This document shows, one piece after another, positions 16,201 to 22,722 of a stretch of 34,832 bases of DNA (position 1 is the stretch's first letter; the number at the start of each line of letters is the position of its first letter). Location of the stretch: the NCBI GenBank assembly GCA_028714495.1, contig JAQTMH010000001.1:309036-343867 (forward strand), written 5' to 3'. The DNA comes from Patescibacteria group bacterium. Lineage in GTDB: Bacteria > Patescibacteriota > Patescibacteriia > JAHIZJ01. Both the position numbers and the translations under genes were made by a program. A model generated the notes under the pieces. It was not told the origin of the DNA, ran no database searches, and saw nothing but the letters and a program-made list of their open reading frames with translations.

Positions 16201-16796
16201 GGATGATTTTGGGCGATGCCACTGTCAATCACCGCCACGGTTACCGAACTTGAACCGGTTTCGATAGTCCAGGCTTCTGGCGCGTCCATATCAGCGTCGA
16301 GCGTACCAGCCGTGCCATTCACCGTCTGGCCGGTATTATGCAAACCCCAAAGCTGACTAAATGAAGTATCATTGGGCATAGTAAAGATGTGTTCAATATA
16401 ATTCGGTTCAGCGTATTCAACTGTCGGGTCAGCCTCCAATTCATCGATCAGCTGGGTCGTGGTTTTGGCTTCTGATTTCAAAAGCAGAACATTTTGTTCT
16501 TTAAGTTGTGTTTTTTCCGAAAGACCCCTGACCTCAGCCAAAGCCGCGGCGCTGGCAATCCCCTGCGGCTGATTCAAGTCTACTTCACTTTTTTTAAATT
16601 TAACCAGTACCTCGCCCTCAACAAAGTTTTTCTCAGCCTTGGCCTGACCTGTCCGGCCGCTGGCGATTCTATGCTCGGCCAGCGACTGGTCATACGGCTT
16701 GGCCTTGCCCTGGTCTTCAGAAGCAACGGCCTTGGGCAGGACAAATACCACCAAAAGAAGAGCTGTTATTAAAGCTAACCTTTTAAAAATAAACAT
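13272..16796 (-). CDS. secreted subtilisin-like serine protease with Ig-like and FG-GAP repeats
   Basis: 1,174 residues. A signal peptide (1-25, cleavage after AVA) is followed by a propeptide-like region (about 57-140, ending VEYAEPNYI) and an S8 catalytic domain: Asp191 in VIDSGIA, His224 in GHGTHVAG, oxyanion Asn316 in AAAGNS, Ser546 in GTSMATP. All catalytic residues are intact. A domain of about 160 residues with two Cys (462, 484) is inserted between the APGVNIYS strand and the Ser loop. Residues about 605-760 hold two near-identical Ig-like repeats ending TVSNIDK. An FN3-like domain resembling those of the giant protein follows. Then come five full FG-GAP/VCBS-type repeats (each with FRGGI and a Ca-binding DxNGDG or DxEGDG loop) and a sixth that stops at GDF. 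A strong Shine-Dalgarno AGGAGG (complement of 16805-16810) fixes the ATG. I infer surface protein processing or nutrient proteolysis. Confidence 0.95.
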   Translation of the reverse strand: MFIFKRLALITALLLVVFVLPKAVASEDQGKAKPYDQSLAEHRIASGRTGQAKAEKNFVEGEVLVKFKKSEVDLNQPQGIASAAALAEVRGLSEKTQLKEQNVLLLKSEAKTTTQLIDELEADPTVEYAEPNYIEHIFTMPNDTSFSQLWGLHNTGQTVNGTAGTLDADMDAPEAWTIETGSSSVTVAVIDSGIAQNHPDLHANVVSGYDFVDSDSTPEDQNGHGTHVAGTIGAIGNNATGVVGVNWTVKIMPLRVFDENGSGTTSDFAAAINYAVAQGIKIANYSGGGSGYSQTSYDAISDARDAGLLLMAAAGNSATDNDGGTHAYPSDYDLDNIISVAATDQNDDLASFSNYGTTSVDVAAPGVNIYSSVPYRYIDETFTEAATPDFTNTVFSESGTNSYWVTGATVGGDIKAWADSASEPYQNNANGYVTSEAMDASAQSTVILQYDYAVEAEYEADCLYDYLSVQVYDGGDWHEVEYYCGDLDYGENTIDITQYKNANLMVRFQWVTDDSINNYYGAYVDNVRIIYPQAANGSYDYFQGTSMATPQVTGLAALLKASNSSYSYSGLRNAILDNADYKSSLAGLIATESRINAASSLQYVDDDAPTATISYSTTDPTNEDVTATLVPDETVTVTNNSGSAAYTFTENGSFTFQFTDLAGNPGSAIATVSNIDKTVATVTISYSTTEPISGNVVATLTSDETITITNNLGSNSYTFTENGSFIFEYADLAGNSGTATATVSNIDKEVTQAPTLYYVYNGRSGSSSLVDPDTVDQAVRRPYFEWTGAEDTNGLQGYYVYFSTDVYADALSGTFQTTNTYAAPRLTTHGTYYLHVKAVDNLSNVSDGVYLTYVFNPAVRVITGTKKGGGPEVRVFDTSGKFLKSFNAYSDSFRGGINVATGDVNGDGNTEIVTSTREGGIPTIKVFNENGDNLGLDFDAYDSKFRGGINIAVGDIEGDGPAEIAVAPISGGSPNVRIFGLRSGKIVAVSENFYAYDKNFRGGIAISIGDIEGDGIGDIVTTPTSKGGPHIRTFGVRNKKYVAVSLGIMAYAPSFRGGINSCMGDVNGDGRDEIMTGIVSAGGPHVRIFGLGKNKTVALINPGFMAYSPNFRGGISVSSVDIDGDGVSEIITGVGSDSSPAVRIFDQTGKQVAKEFNAYAASYKSGITVAAGDF

Positions 16797-16859
16797 TTGG
16801 TGGTCCTCCTAATATTAGATTATTTTTTGATTAAGTTGCTCTTATGCTGCTTCAAGCTT

Positions 16860-16868
16860 ATTATATCA
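16860..16868 (-). promoter_or_regulatory. extended -10 promoter of the protease gene
   Basis: On the minus strand TGATATAAT forms an extended -10 (TGn plus TATAAT). No good -35 is seen 17 bp upstream. The predicted start near 16853 gives a leader of about 57 nt ending in a consensus Shine-Dalgarno. Confidence 0.6.
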
Positions 16869-16898
16869 AAATACGGCCATTAGCAGAAGCCTCGTACA

Positions 16899-16927
16899 TT
16901 GACAGTTCGGCCGGTGGAAATTATACT
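16899..16927 (+). promoter_or_regulatory. tRNA-Glu promoter
   Basis: TTGACA (16899-16904), a 17-bp spacer and TATACT (16922-16927). The predicted start near 16934 is 17 nt before the tRNA. Confidence 0.85.
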
Positions 16928-16950
16928 AGAATAGATTTTCTTTTAAGTAC

Positions 16951-17025
16951 GGCCCTATCGTCTAATGGTTAGGACACCACGCTTTCAATGTGGTAATCGG
17001 GGTTCGATCCCCCGTGGGGCTACCA
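16951..17025 (+). tRNA. tRNA-Glu(UUC)
   Basis: A 75-nt cloverleaf with encoded CCA. Acceptor GGCCCTA pairs with TGGGGCT (G-U at 1-72 and one internal wobble). The anticodon stem CCACG/TGTGG frames loop CTTTCAA, giving TTC at 34-36. The T arm is CGGGG-TTCGATC-CCCCG. Confidence 0.96.
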
Positions 17026-17062
17026 GAATCATACTATTCGAAGTTTTTAAAAACTTTTTGCA

Positions 17063-17084
17063 GGCGAGGATGGTCATCCTCGCC
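17063..17084 (+). terminator. hairpin after tRNA-Glu, overlapping the tsaD promoter
   Basis: Stem GGCGAGGAT (17063-17071) with ATCCTCGCC (17076-17084) and a 4-nt loop, followed only by TTT. A second AT-only stem (AAGTTTTT/AAAAACTT, 17041-17056) precedes it. It may end or process the tRNA transcript. Its 3' arm lies between the tsaD -35 and -10. Confidence 0.4.
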
Positions 17085-17099
17085 TTTGGCGTATATAAT
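17071..17099 (+). promoter_or_regulatory. tsaD promoter, apparently leaderless
   Basis: TGGTCA (17071-17076, 4 of 6 to consensus), a 17-bp spacer and a perfect TATAAT (17094-17099). The normal start distance of 6-7 nt falls on the tsaD ATG itself at 17106. Confidence 0.65.
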
Positions 17100-17105
17100 A
17101 GTGAT

Positions 17106-18101
17106 ATGAAAATCCTAGCCATCGAAACTTCCTGCGATGATACTTCGGTCAGCCTGGTTAATATTGCCAAGGGACGCGTAACCGTTCTCTTGGAAGTTGT
17201 TTCGTCCCAGGTGAATATCCACGCAAAATACGGCGGGGTAGTGCCAGAGGTCGCGGCCCGGAAACACATTGAAAACATCGGCCCGATTCTCAAGGCCGTT
17301 CTAGCCAAACATCCCAGCCGATCAATTGATCGCATCGCCGTTACAACCGGACCGGGTTTGATTACTTCGCTACTGATTGGCGTTGAGACTGCCAAAACGC
17401 TCGCCTATGCCTGGGACAAGCCGATTGTCGGTATTAACCACCTTGAAGGCCATATTTTATCCTGTTTGATTGACTCAGGAAAACCGAGGTTCCCCGCGAT
17501 TGCCTTAGTCGTGTCTGGCGGCCATACGCTGCTGGTTCTGGTAACTAGAATCGGAAAATATTCTATTATCGGTCAAACTCAAGATGACGCGGCCGGCGAA
17601 GCCTTTGATAAGGTGGCCAGGCTATTAAAGCTCGGCTACCCGGGCGGCCCGATTATCGAAAAGCTGGCCCGAAAGGGGAACCCAACCGCTTTTGATCTGC
17701 CCCGGCCCATGCTTGAACAGAAAAACTTTGATTTCAGCTTTGCCGGACTGAAAACCGCCGTGCTCTATCTCTATCGAGACGGAAAAATACCCCGCGGCAA
17801 AATCAATGATTTGTGCGCTTCTTTCCAACAAGCGACAGTTGACGTTTTGGTTTCAAAAACTATTAAGGCCGCCAGGAAATATAGTGCCAAGTCTGTCCTG
17901 CTCTCTGGCGGCGTGGCAGCCAACCAGCTACTTCGATCCGCGCTCAGCCGACAAGTGAAGAATGGCCTGGGTCGTCCGTTTCATGTTCCCAAAGCCAAAC
18001 ATTCAACTGACAATGCAACTATGGTAGCGGTGGCTGGCTACTATCACAAACCTATTCACTGGTCAAAGATAAGGGCTAATCCAAACTTGGAATTAAAATA
18101 G
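17106..18101 (+). CDS. tsaD: tRNA N6-threonylcarbamoyladenosine transferase TsaD
   Basis: 331 residues, family length. It transfers the threonylcarbamoyl group to A37 of ANN-decoding tRNAs in the t6A pathway, working in bacteria with TsaB and TsaE; TsaE is encoded at 26281. The N-terminal MKILAIETSCDDTSVSLV is the classic start. The metal ligands His112 and His116 lie in NHLEGHIL and Asp302 in TDNATMVA. GEAFDKVARLL (from residue 164) and SGGVAANQLLR (about 267-277) are the nucleotide-binding signatures. An in-frame ATG at 16965 lies inside tRNA-Glu and is rejected. ATG 17106 fits the family start and sits where transcription should begin, so the mRNA is probably leaderless; no Shine-Dalgarno is present. 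Confidence 0.96.
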   Translation: MKILAIETSCDDTSVSLVNIAKGRVTVLLEVVSSQVNIHAKYGGVVPEVAARKHIENIGPILKAVLAKHPSRSIDRIAVTTGPGLITSLLIGVETAKTLAYAWDKPIVGINHLEGHILSCLIDSGKPRFPAIALVVSGGHTLLVLVTRIGKYSIIGQTQDDAAGEAFDKVARLLKLGYPGGPIIEKLARKGNPTAFDLPRPMLEQKNFDFSFAGLKTAVLYLYRDGKIPRGKINDLCASFQQATVDVLVSKTIKAARKYSAKSVLLSGGVAANQLLRSALSRQVKNGLGRPFHVPKAKHSTDNATMVAVAGYYHKPIHWSKIRANPNLELK

Positions 18102-18110
18102 TATAAGAGG

Positions 18111-18138
18111 TATTTCGAAATCTTTAGAAATTTCGAAA
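18111..18138. repeat. 28-bp inverted-repeat element, copy 1 (candidate ArsR operator)
   Basis: Two 10-bp arms ATTTCGAAAT, each itself a palindrome, are separated by 8 bp. The copy lies between the tsaD stop and the arsR-type gene stop. It is identical over 28 bp to the copy at 18472-18499 on the other side of that gene. There is no T run, so it is unlikely to be a terminator. Confidence 0.8.
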
Positions 18139-18145
18139 TTCCATA

Positions 18146-18403
18146 TCAACCAACAATCTGCCGGAATAAACGCAATTGTCTGATTCTCTTAGGCACAGAA
18201 TACCAGGTTTCGTTCTTCCGCCGTTGCGCCTCAATATATCCTTCTCGGTACAATTTTCTAAGATGGTACGAGGCGGTTGAGTTTGCGATGCCCAGTTTTC
18301 GCGAGAGCTCTCCTACTGGACATTGGCCGGAATTAAGTAATTGAAGGATGGCTAGTCTCCGATCGCTTCCAAGGGCTTTGAATGTTGAAATTAGTTTTTT
18401 CAT
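18146..18403 (-). CDS. ArsR-family winged-helix transcriptional regulator
   Basis: 85 residues, short but complete: one winged helix-turn-helix with STFKALGSDRRLAILQLL at the N-terminus, recognition helix region ELSRKLGIANSTASYHLRKL (about 34-53) and a beta wing with KNETWYSVP (about 63-71). The only Cys (residue 28) is in the GQCPVGEL turn, and there is no CxC or His-rich metal site, so a classical metal sensor is unlikely. ATG 18403 follows a leader of about 33 nt without a Shine-Dalgarno. The gene is bracketed by identical 28-bp inverted-repeat elements, and the upstream copy touches its -35. I infer autoregulation and probably control of divergent valS. It is the only gene of 20 here that stops with TGA. 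The DNA target and any ligand are inference. Confidence 0.9.
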   Translation of the reverse strand: MKKLISTFKALGSDRRLAILQLLNSGQCPVGELSRKLGIANSTASYHLRKLYREGYIEAQRRKNETWYSVPKRIRQLRLFRQIVG

Positions 18404-18442
18404 TGTAAATAAAAATAATGGCAGTTACCCGTCATTAACTTA

Positions 18443-18470
18443 ATCATATACCCCCAATTCATTCTGTCAA
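18443..18470 (-). promoter_or_regulatory. promoter of the ArsR-type gene
   Basis: On the minus strand, TTGACA (complement of 18465-18470), 16 bp, then TATGAT (complement of 18443-18448). The inverted-repeat copy 2 ends one base upstream of the -35 box, an arrangement that fits direct repression or activation. Confidence 0.8.
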
Positions 18471-18471
18471 C

Positions 18472-18499
18472 TATTTCGAAATCTTTAGAAATTTCGAAA
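18472..18499. repeat. 28-bp inverted-repeat element, copy 2 (candidate operator between divergent promoters)
   Basis: Identical over 28 bp to 18111-18138. It lies exactly between the -35 box of the ArsR-type gene (18465-18470) and the -35 box of valS (18510-18515), so one bound dimer or tetramer could affect both promoters. Confidence 0.8.
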
Positions 18500-18509
18500 A
18501 TCCAAAAAA

Positions 18510-18538
18510 TTGACCAAATAGCCTTTTTTCAGTAAAAT
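18510..18538 (+). promoter_or_regulatory. valS promoter
   Basis: TTGACC (18510-18515), a 17-bp spacer and TAAAAT (18533-18538). The predicted start near 18545 gives a leader of about 26 nt. CAGGAG near 18541 lies about 25 nt from the ATG, too far and too close to the transcript start to act as a Shine-Dalgarno. Confidence 0.75.
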
Positions 18539-18570
18539 TACAGGAGTAATCATACATTTCTGTTTAGTCT

Positions 18571-21219
18571 ATGCCCCAGGAACTCCCAAAAGCCTACGAA
18601 CCAAAAGAAGTTGAAAAAGCGATTTACCTGAAATGGGGAAAATCCGGCTTTTTTAATCCTGACAAATTGCCGGGCAAGCGCTCGAAAAACTTTTCCATCA
18701 GCCTGCCGCCGCCCAATGCCACAGGTATTCTCCATATCGGCCACGCCGTGATGCTGGCGATACAGGATTTGCTGATCCGGTTCGAACGGATGCGCGGGAA
18801 AAAGACGCTTTGGCTGCCTGGCACTGATCACGCGGCCATTGCCACGCAAAATGTGGTGGAGCAGAGTTTAAAAGCCGAGGGTAAGACCAAAAACGATTTA
18901 GGCCGTGAGAAATTCCTTGAGCGTATCAATGAATATGTCGCTTCCAAACGAAATTCGATCCGCGAACAAGTTGTTCGCCTAGGCTCGAGCTGCGATTGGT
19001 CCAGGGAGCGCTTCACGCTTGATGCCGGTTTATCAAACGCCGTGGTTACCGCTTTTAAAACCCTTTATGATGACGGTTTAATTTACCGGGGTGACCGCAT
19101 AGTAAATTGGTGCCCCCGCTGCCAATCCACCCTGGCTGATGACGAGGTGGAGTATATCGAGAAAAAGACGCCTTTTTTCTATTTCAAATACGGCCCAGTA
19201 GTGATCGGCACAGCCCGGCCAGAAACCAAGTTCGGAGACAAGGTTATTATTGTCCACCCAGACGATAAGCGCTATCAGAACATAGTCGGAAAAGACTTCG
19301 AGGTTGAGTGGATCCTGGGAAAAATTAAAGCCCGGGTAATCGCTGACCCGGCCGCCGATCCGGCCATGGGAAGCGGCGCCATGACCATTACGCCAGGACA
19401 CAGCTTTGTTGATTTTGAACTGGCTAAAAAACATAATATTGAAATTGAAAAAATTATTGACGAGCGGGGCTGCTTAACCGAAGCGGCTGGCGAAATGAAG
19501 GGCTGGCCAGTCCGTGAGGCACGAAAGAGGGTAGTGGAAATTCTCCGAGCCAAAGGCCTGATCGAAAAAGTTGACGAAAATTATATTCATAATCTCTCTG
19601 TTTGTTATCGCTGCAACACTCCGGTTGAGCCGCTGGTTTCCAAGCAGTGGTTCTTGGCCGTGGATCAGCCGACTAAACAGCTAAATGGAAAAACTCTAAA
19701 AACACGGGCGCTCGAGGTTATTGATAATAAGGAAATCGAATTCGTGCCTGAACGCTTTGGCAAAATTTACCTGCACTGGATGACCAATTTGCATGACTGG
19801 TGCATTTCGCGGCAGATTTGGTACGGCCATAGAATACCGGTCTGGCACCGAGGGAAAGAAATCGTGGTGAGCGGATCTAATCCAAAAGGCGAGGGCTGGT
19901 CTCAAGAAATCGACACTCTCGACACCTGGTTTTCTTCCTCCTTGTGGACTTTTTCCACGCTCGGCTGGCCAATAACAAAAGAGATTGGTTTTGATGCGTC
20001 ATTGGTTGATTTGGTGAAATCCGGAAAAAAGACAAAAACTTTTCGTTTGCGTGATCACGATCTTTCGGCCGGAGAAACGTGTTTCACGCACGACAGCAAA
20101 ACGAAAAAAAAGTTCGGGTACTTACATATTGTTCGCGCCACCAAAATACGGTTTGACGAGATTGAGCTTCACGCGGTTGGCCACGAACCATACAAAAGTC
20201 GCGCCGAACTGAACACGACATTTCAAAAATATTACCCGGACATTGCGATCACGTCCGACACGCCGGTGTGGCTGTACGAGTTTGTCTATCAAAAAAAATC
20301 GGATTTAGAACTATTTCATCCCACCTCAGTCATGGAAACCGCCTACGATATTATTTTCTTCTGGGTGGCGCGGATGATTATGATGTCCACTTACCTGGTT
20401 AAGGAGATACCCTTCAAAACCGTTTATTTTCATGGATTAGTCCGTGATAAAAAAGGTCGGAAGATGTCCAAATCTCTTGGCAACGGTATTGACCCATTAG
20501 AAATGGCTGATAAATACGGGGCAGACGCGGTCAGGTTAAGTTTAATCATTGGCACCTCGCCGGGTAACGACCAAAAATTAGACGAACAGAAAATCGCCGG
20601 CTACAGAAACTATGTTAATAAGGTTTGGAATATCGGCCGCTTCTTGGCAATGCAGACTAAGGGGAAAAAACTTAATCAGCCGAAAATTAAATCATTGGCT
20701 GATAAATGGATCATTAGCCAGCTTCAATATTTTTCACAAGTAATCACCACAATTGGGCTTGAGCGTTATACTTTTTCTCCTGTTGGTGAATCAGTTTACG
20801 AATTTACTTGGCATTTTTTCGCTGACTGGTATCTCGAAATCGTAAAAGTTGAGGGTAATGTCGCGCTGGCCAAACATATCTTTGGCATCTTGCTTAAGCT
20901 GCTCCACCCCTATATGCCGTTTGTCACTGAACACCTCTGGTCAATCCTTAAATATGATGAGGGATTATTGATGATCGCTCCGTGGCCCGATTCTGGAAAA
21001 GACTTTCTTGGCTGGAAAGATGACAAAAAAACCCGTGAGGATATTGAAATGGAGTTTAGTGAATTAATGAAGGCGGTAATTGACTTCCGCCGCCAGCGCA
21101 AAGAAGCTGGCACTCCAGCTGGTCAACCATGTGAAGTAAAACTTGACGCAAAAAGCCCACTGTGGCAAGATCAAGCGATAATTGAAAAGCTGGCTCGTGT
21201 TAAATTGGTAAAAGCCTAA
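18571..21219 (+). CDS. valS: valine--tRNA ligase with an inserted ASCH-like domain
   Basis: 882 residues. It charges tRNA-Val with valine. Class I signatures are HIGH as HIGH at 55-58 (ILHIGHAV) and KMSKS at 631-635. The CP1 editing domain is present (ARPETKFGD near residue 216), as is DTWFSSSLW (451-459). Cys motifs CPRC (about 185) and CYRC (about 351) are kept. Between the catalytic strand ending STLGWP and the helix FHPTSVMETAYDIIFFW, where most ValRS have about 10-15 residues, there are about 105 extra residues (about 474-578). They read as an ASCH/PUA-like domain: VDLVKSGKKTKTFRLRD fits the GxKxxxxR signature, and the domain ends with VWLYEFV. The C-terminal coiled-coil tRNA-binding arm of longer ValRS is absent; the protein ends at KLVKA. 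No Shine-Dalgarno. A 405-residue gene starts 11 bp downstream. Confidence 0.96.
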   Translation: MPQELPKAYEPKEVEKAIYLKWGKSGFFNPDKLPGKRSKNFSISLPPPNATGILHIGHAVMLAIQDLLIRFERMRGKKTLWLPGTDHAAIATQNVVEQSLKAEGKTKNDLGREKFLERINEYVASKRNSIREQVVRLGSSCDWSRERFTLDAGLSNAVVTAFKTLYDDGLIYRGDRIVNWCPRCQSTLADDEVEYIEKKTPFFYFKYGPVVIGTARPETKFGDKVIIVHPDDKRYQNIVGKDFEVEWILGKIKARVIADPAADPAMGSGAMTITPGHSFVDFELAKKHNIEIEKIIDERGCLTEAAGEMKGWPVREARKRVVEILRAKGLIEKVDENYIHNLSVCYRCNTPVEPLVSKQWFLAVDQPTKQLNGKTLKTRALEVIDNKEIEFVPERFGKIYLHWMTNLHDWCISRQIWYGHRIPVWHRGKEIVVSGSNPKGEGWSQEIDTLDTWFSSSLWTFSTLGWPITKEIGFDASLVDLVKSGKKTKTFRLRDHDLSAGETCFTHDSKTKKKFGYLHIVRATKIRFDEIELHAVGHEPYKSRAELNTTFQKYYPDIAITSDTPVWLYEFVYQKKSDLELFHPTSVMETAYDIIFFWVARMIMMSTYLVKEIPFKTVYFHGLVRDKKGRKMSKSLGNGIDPLEMADKYGADAVRLSLIIGTSPGNDQKLDEQKIAGYRNYVNKVWNIGRFLAMQTKGKKLNQPKIKSLADKWIISQLQYFSQVITTIGLERYTFSPVGESVYEFTWHFFADWYLEIVKVEGNVALAKHIFGILLKLLHPYMPFVTEHLWSILKYDEGLLMIAPWPDSGKDFLGWKDDKKTREDIEMEFSELMKAVIDFRRQRKEAGTPAGQPCEVKLDAKSPLWQDQAIIEKLARVKLVKA

Positions 21220-21230
21220 CCTTCAATTCT

Positions 21231-22448
21231 ATGCCTAGAAATCCCGAAACGAGCATCTACCGAGGAGATCCAAGCGAGGTTTTCGCCCGTGATTTTATTC
21301 GCCGAGCCCCAGAATTAGATCACTACGAGGAGGTTGCTTTTGAAAGAATGGTCGCTCCCTATTTCCACGATAAACCCCAACATACCCAACTCGGCCGAGA
21401 CTTTCCTCCAGGTGCGTATAAAAGGGGCGAGCTTGAATCAGACTATCAAGAAGTGCTGCGCCTCCGGGATCGTGACAAGAAAGACGATACCGAGCGCGGA
21501 CGAATCCTCGAAGCTTTTTTTGGTCAACAAGCCGCTAGGCTAGGCTGGTTTGGCGAGAATTGCCGGGCTGTCAGAACGACCGAGTATGATGACCGCAAAA
21601 ATGCCACTGATCTGGTCTTGGTTTTCAACACCGGTGAGGGTGAACCGCTTTATTTGGCAGTTGATGTCACCACAGCTGAAAATCCAGCCGCCCTCAATGA
21701 AAAACTCAGCCGCTTGGTTAGAGGCATTGATACGGGGAATCTAACTGATTTAAAATATTTTCATGACGAAACCGGCGGGAGCGACAAACAGCCCGCGCTG
21801 AGACAGCTTCACGGCTTGCCGCGGGTAGTTATTGGTCTGACCCCAGAAGGAGTGGCGGCTTTATCAAAAGATTTGGCTCCTTATTTAGCTAGTGGTGGTA
21901 AAAACACAGCCGCGGAAAGGGCGCTTCGGTCACATGATATCCAGTCTCAGTTACTGAAAGACGTTAAACAACAGTTGGAAAACGAGATATTGCGCGCTGT
22001 TTTACGATATATCCAGCTGATTTCTGAAAAGGACGAAGCAACACTTTTTAATTACCGCTGTGAACAGCTTGGCCCGGATAATTATAATAATGTCCGCGCA
22101 CTATTAAACCTAGTGCACGACGGCGTCCTTCTGGAAAAAACTGACGAGAAATTGGTTAGAGAATTCGACAAGCTGCTTGAAGGCATTCCGCTTCTTGAAG
22201 AACTCGGGAAAAAATTTGGGATTACTTATCCCTTAACCGAGATCGTAGAAAAACATAGCCAAATTAGAAACCAGCTTAGTTTAGTTCTAGAAAAAAAAGA
22301 GGGCTCACGAGTCTCACCAGAGACTAGAGCCCGGGTACGAACGCTTGGTTTGTCACGGCCGGCTTGGCTGAGGACCGATCGGCTTGGAGCCGAACCTTTC
22401 AGAAAGTGGCTTAACCACCTCCCGCCCGCCCGGCCACAGGCCGCTTAA
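21231..22448 (+). CDS. unrecognised 405-aa protein, possible PD-(D/E)XK-like fold
   Basis: 405 charged, soluble residues with no signal or TM segment, starting 11 bp after valS, so probably co-transcribed. I cannot assign a family with certainty. Residues 88-150 have the layout of a restriction-endonuclease-like core: a helix with Glu94 (RGRILEAFFGQQ), a strand with Asp127 (NATDLVLVF), a turn, and a strand with LYLAVDVTTAE where Asp145-x-Thr147 replaces the usual (D/E)-x-K. The lost Lys means it may be inactive or only fold-related. The rest is mainly helical, including a Leu- and Glu-rich stretch at about 235-345. The end is Arg- and Pro-rich. The ATG is well placed but has no Shine-Dalgarno. 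It ends 7 bp before a large hairpin terminator. The valS neighbour may hint at RNA work, but this is weak. Confidence 0.8.
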   Translation: MPRNPETSIYRGDPSEVFARDFIRRAPELDHYEEVAFERMVAPYFHDKPQHTQLGRDFPPGAYKRGELESDYQEVLRLRDRDKKDDTERGRILEAFFGQQAARLGWFGENCRAVRTTEYDDRKNATDLVLVFNTGEGEPLYLAVDVTTAENPAALNEKLSRLVRGIDTGNLTDLKYFHDETGGSDKQPALRQLHGLPRVVIGLTPEGVAALSKDLAPYLASGGKNTAAERALRSHDIQSQLLKDVKQQLENEILRAVLRYIQLISEKDEATLFNYRCEQLGPDNYNNVRALLNLVHDGVLLEKTDEKLVREFDKLLEGIPLLEELGKKFGITYPLTEIVEKHSQIRNQLSLVLEKKEGSRVSPETRARVRTLGLSRPAWLRTDRLGAEPFRKWLNHLPPARPQAA

Positions 22449-22455
22449 GCAAGCG

Positions 22456-22578
22456 CAGAAACCGCCACCAAATTCGCGACAGCAACCTCTGATTCTCCTG
22501 GAAGAGGAGCTGTCCGACTGGATGTACATACCTTCTCCTCTTCATCAGGAGCCTCCTTTGGTTTCTGATTTTTGTTTT
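22456..22578 (+). terminator. long structured terminator of the valS operon
   Basis: An outer stem CAGAAACC (22456-22463) / GGTTTCTG (22560-22567) is followed directly by ATTTTTGTTTT. Inside it is a second helix, CTCCTGGAAGAGGAG (22495-22509) with CTCCTCTTC and CAGGAG (22535-22551, a 2-nt bulge). The two-helix fold is larger than an ordinary terminator. Confidence 0.65.
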
Positions 22579-22656
22579 CAGAGATATTATACCTTAGCAG
22601 AGAAGAAAATCAATGTCAAGCCGTTGGCTTCGATGTCAAAAAACTCCCTAAATTCC

Positions 22657-22691
22657 TTACGTCCCCGCAAATTCAATCTGCGGGGACGTAA
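22657..22691. repeat. isolated perfect 13-bp hairpin
   Basis: TTACGTCCCCGCA (22657-22669) with TGCGGGGACGTAA (22679-22691) and a 9-nt loop. It has no T run on the plus strand and only a distant one on the minus strand. It lies between two convergent transcripts. Apart from this hairpin and the flanking terminators nothing else is seen in 22449-22796. Confidence 0.6.
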
Positions 22692-22722
22692 TCTACAACC
22701 CATCACTATTACTAGTCTTAAA

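Noticed and set aside
16965-17105. 47-residue N-terminal extension of TsaD
   Set aside because: It would start inside tRNA-Glu and be read through a hairpin; the family start is at 17106.
18111-18138. 28-bp inverted repeat read as a terminator for tsaD
   Set aside because: The stem is AT-rich and has no T tract on either strand, and an identical copy lies in a divergent promoter region, so an operator or repeat element fits better.
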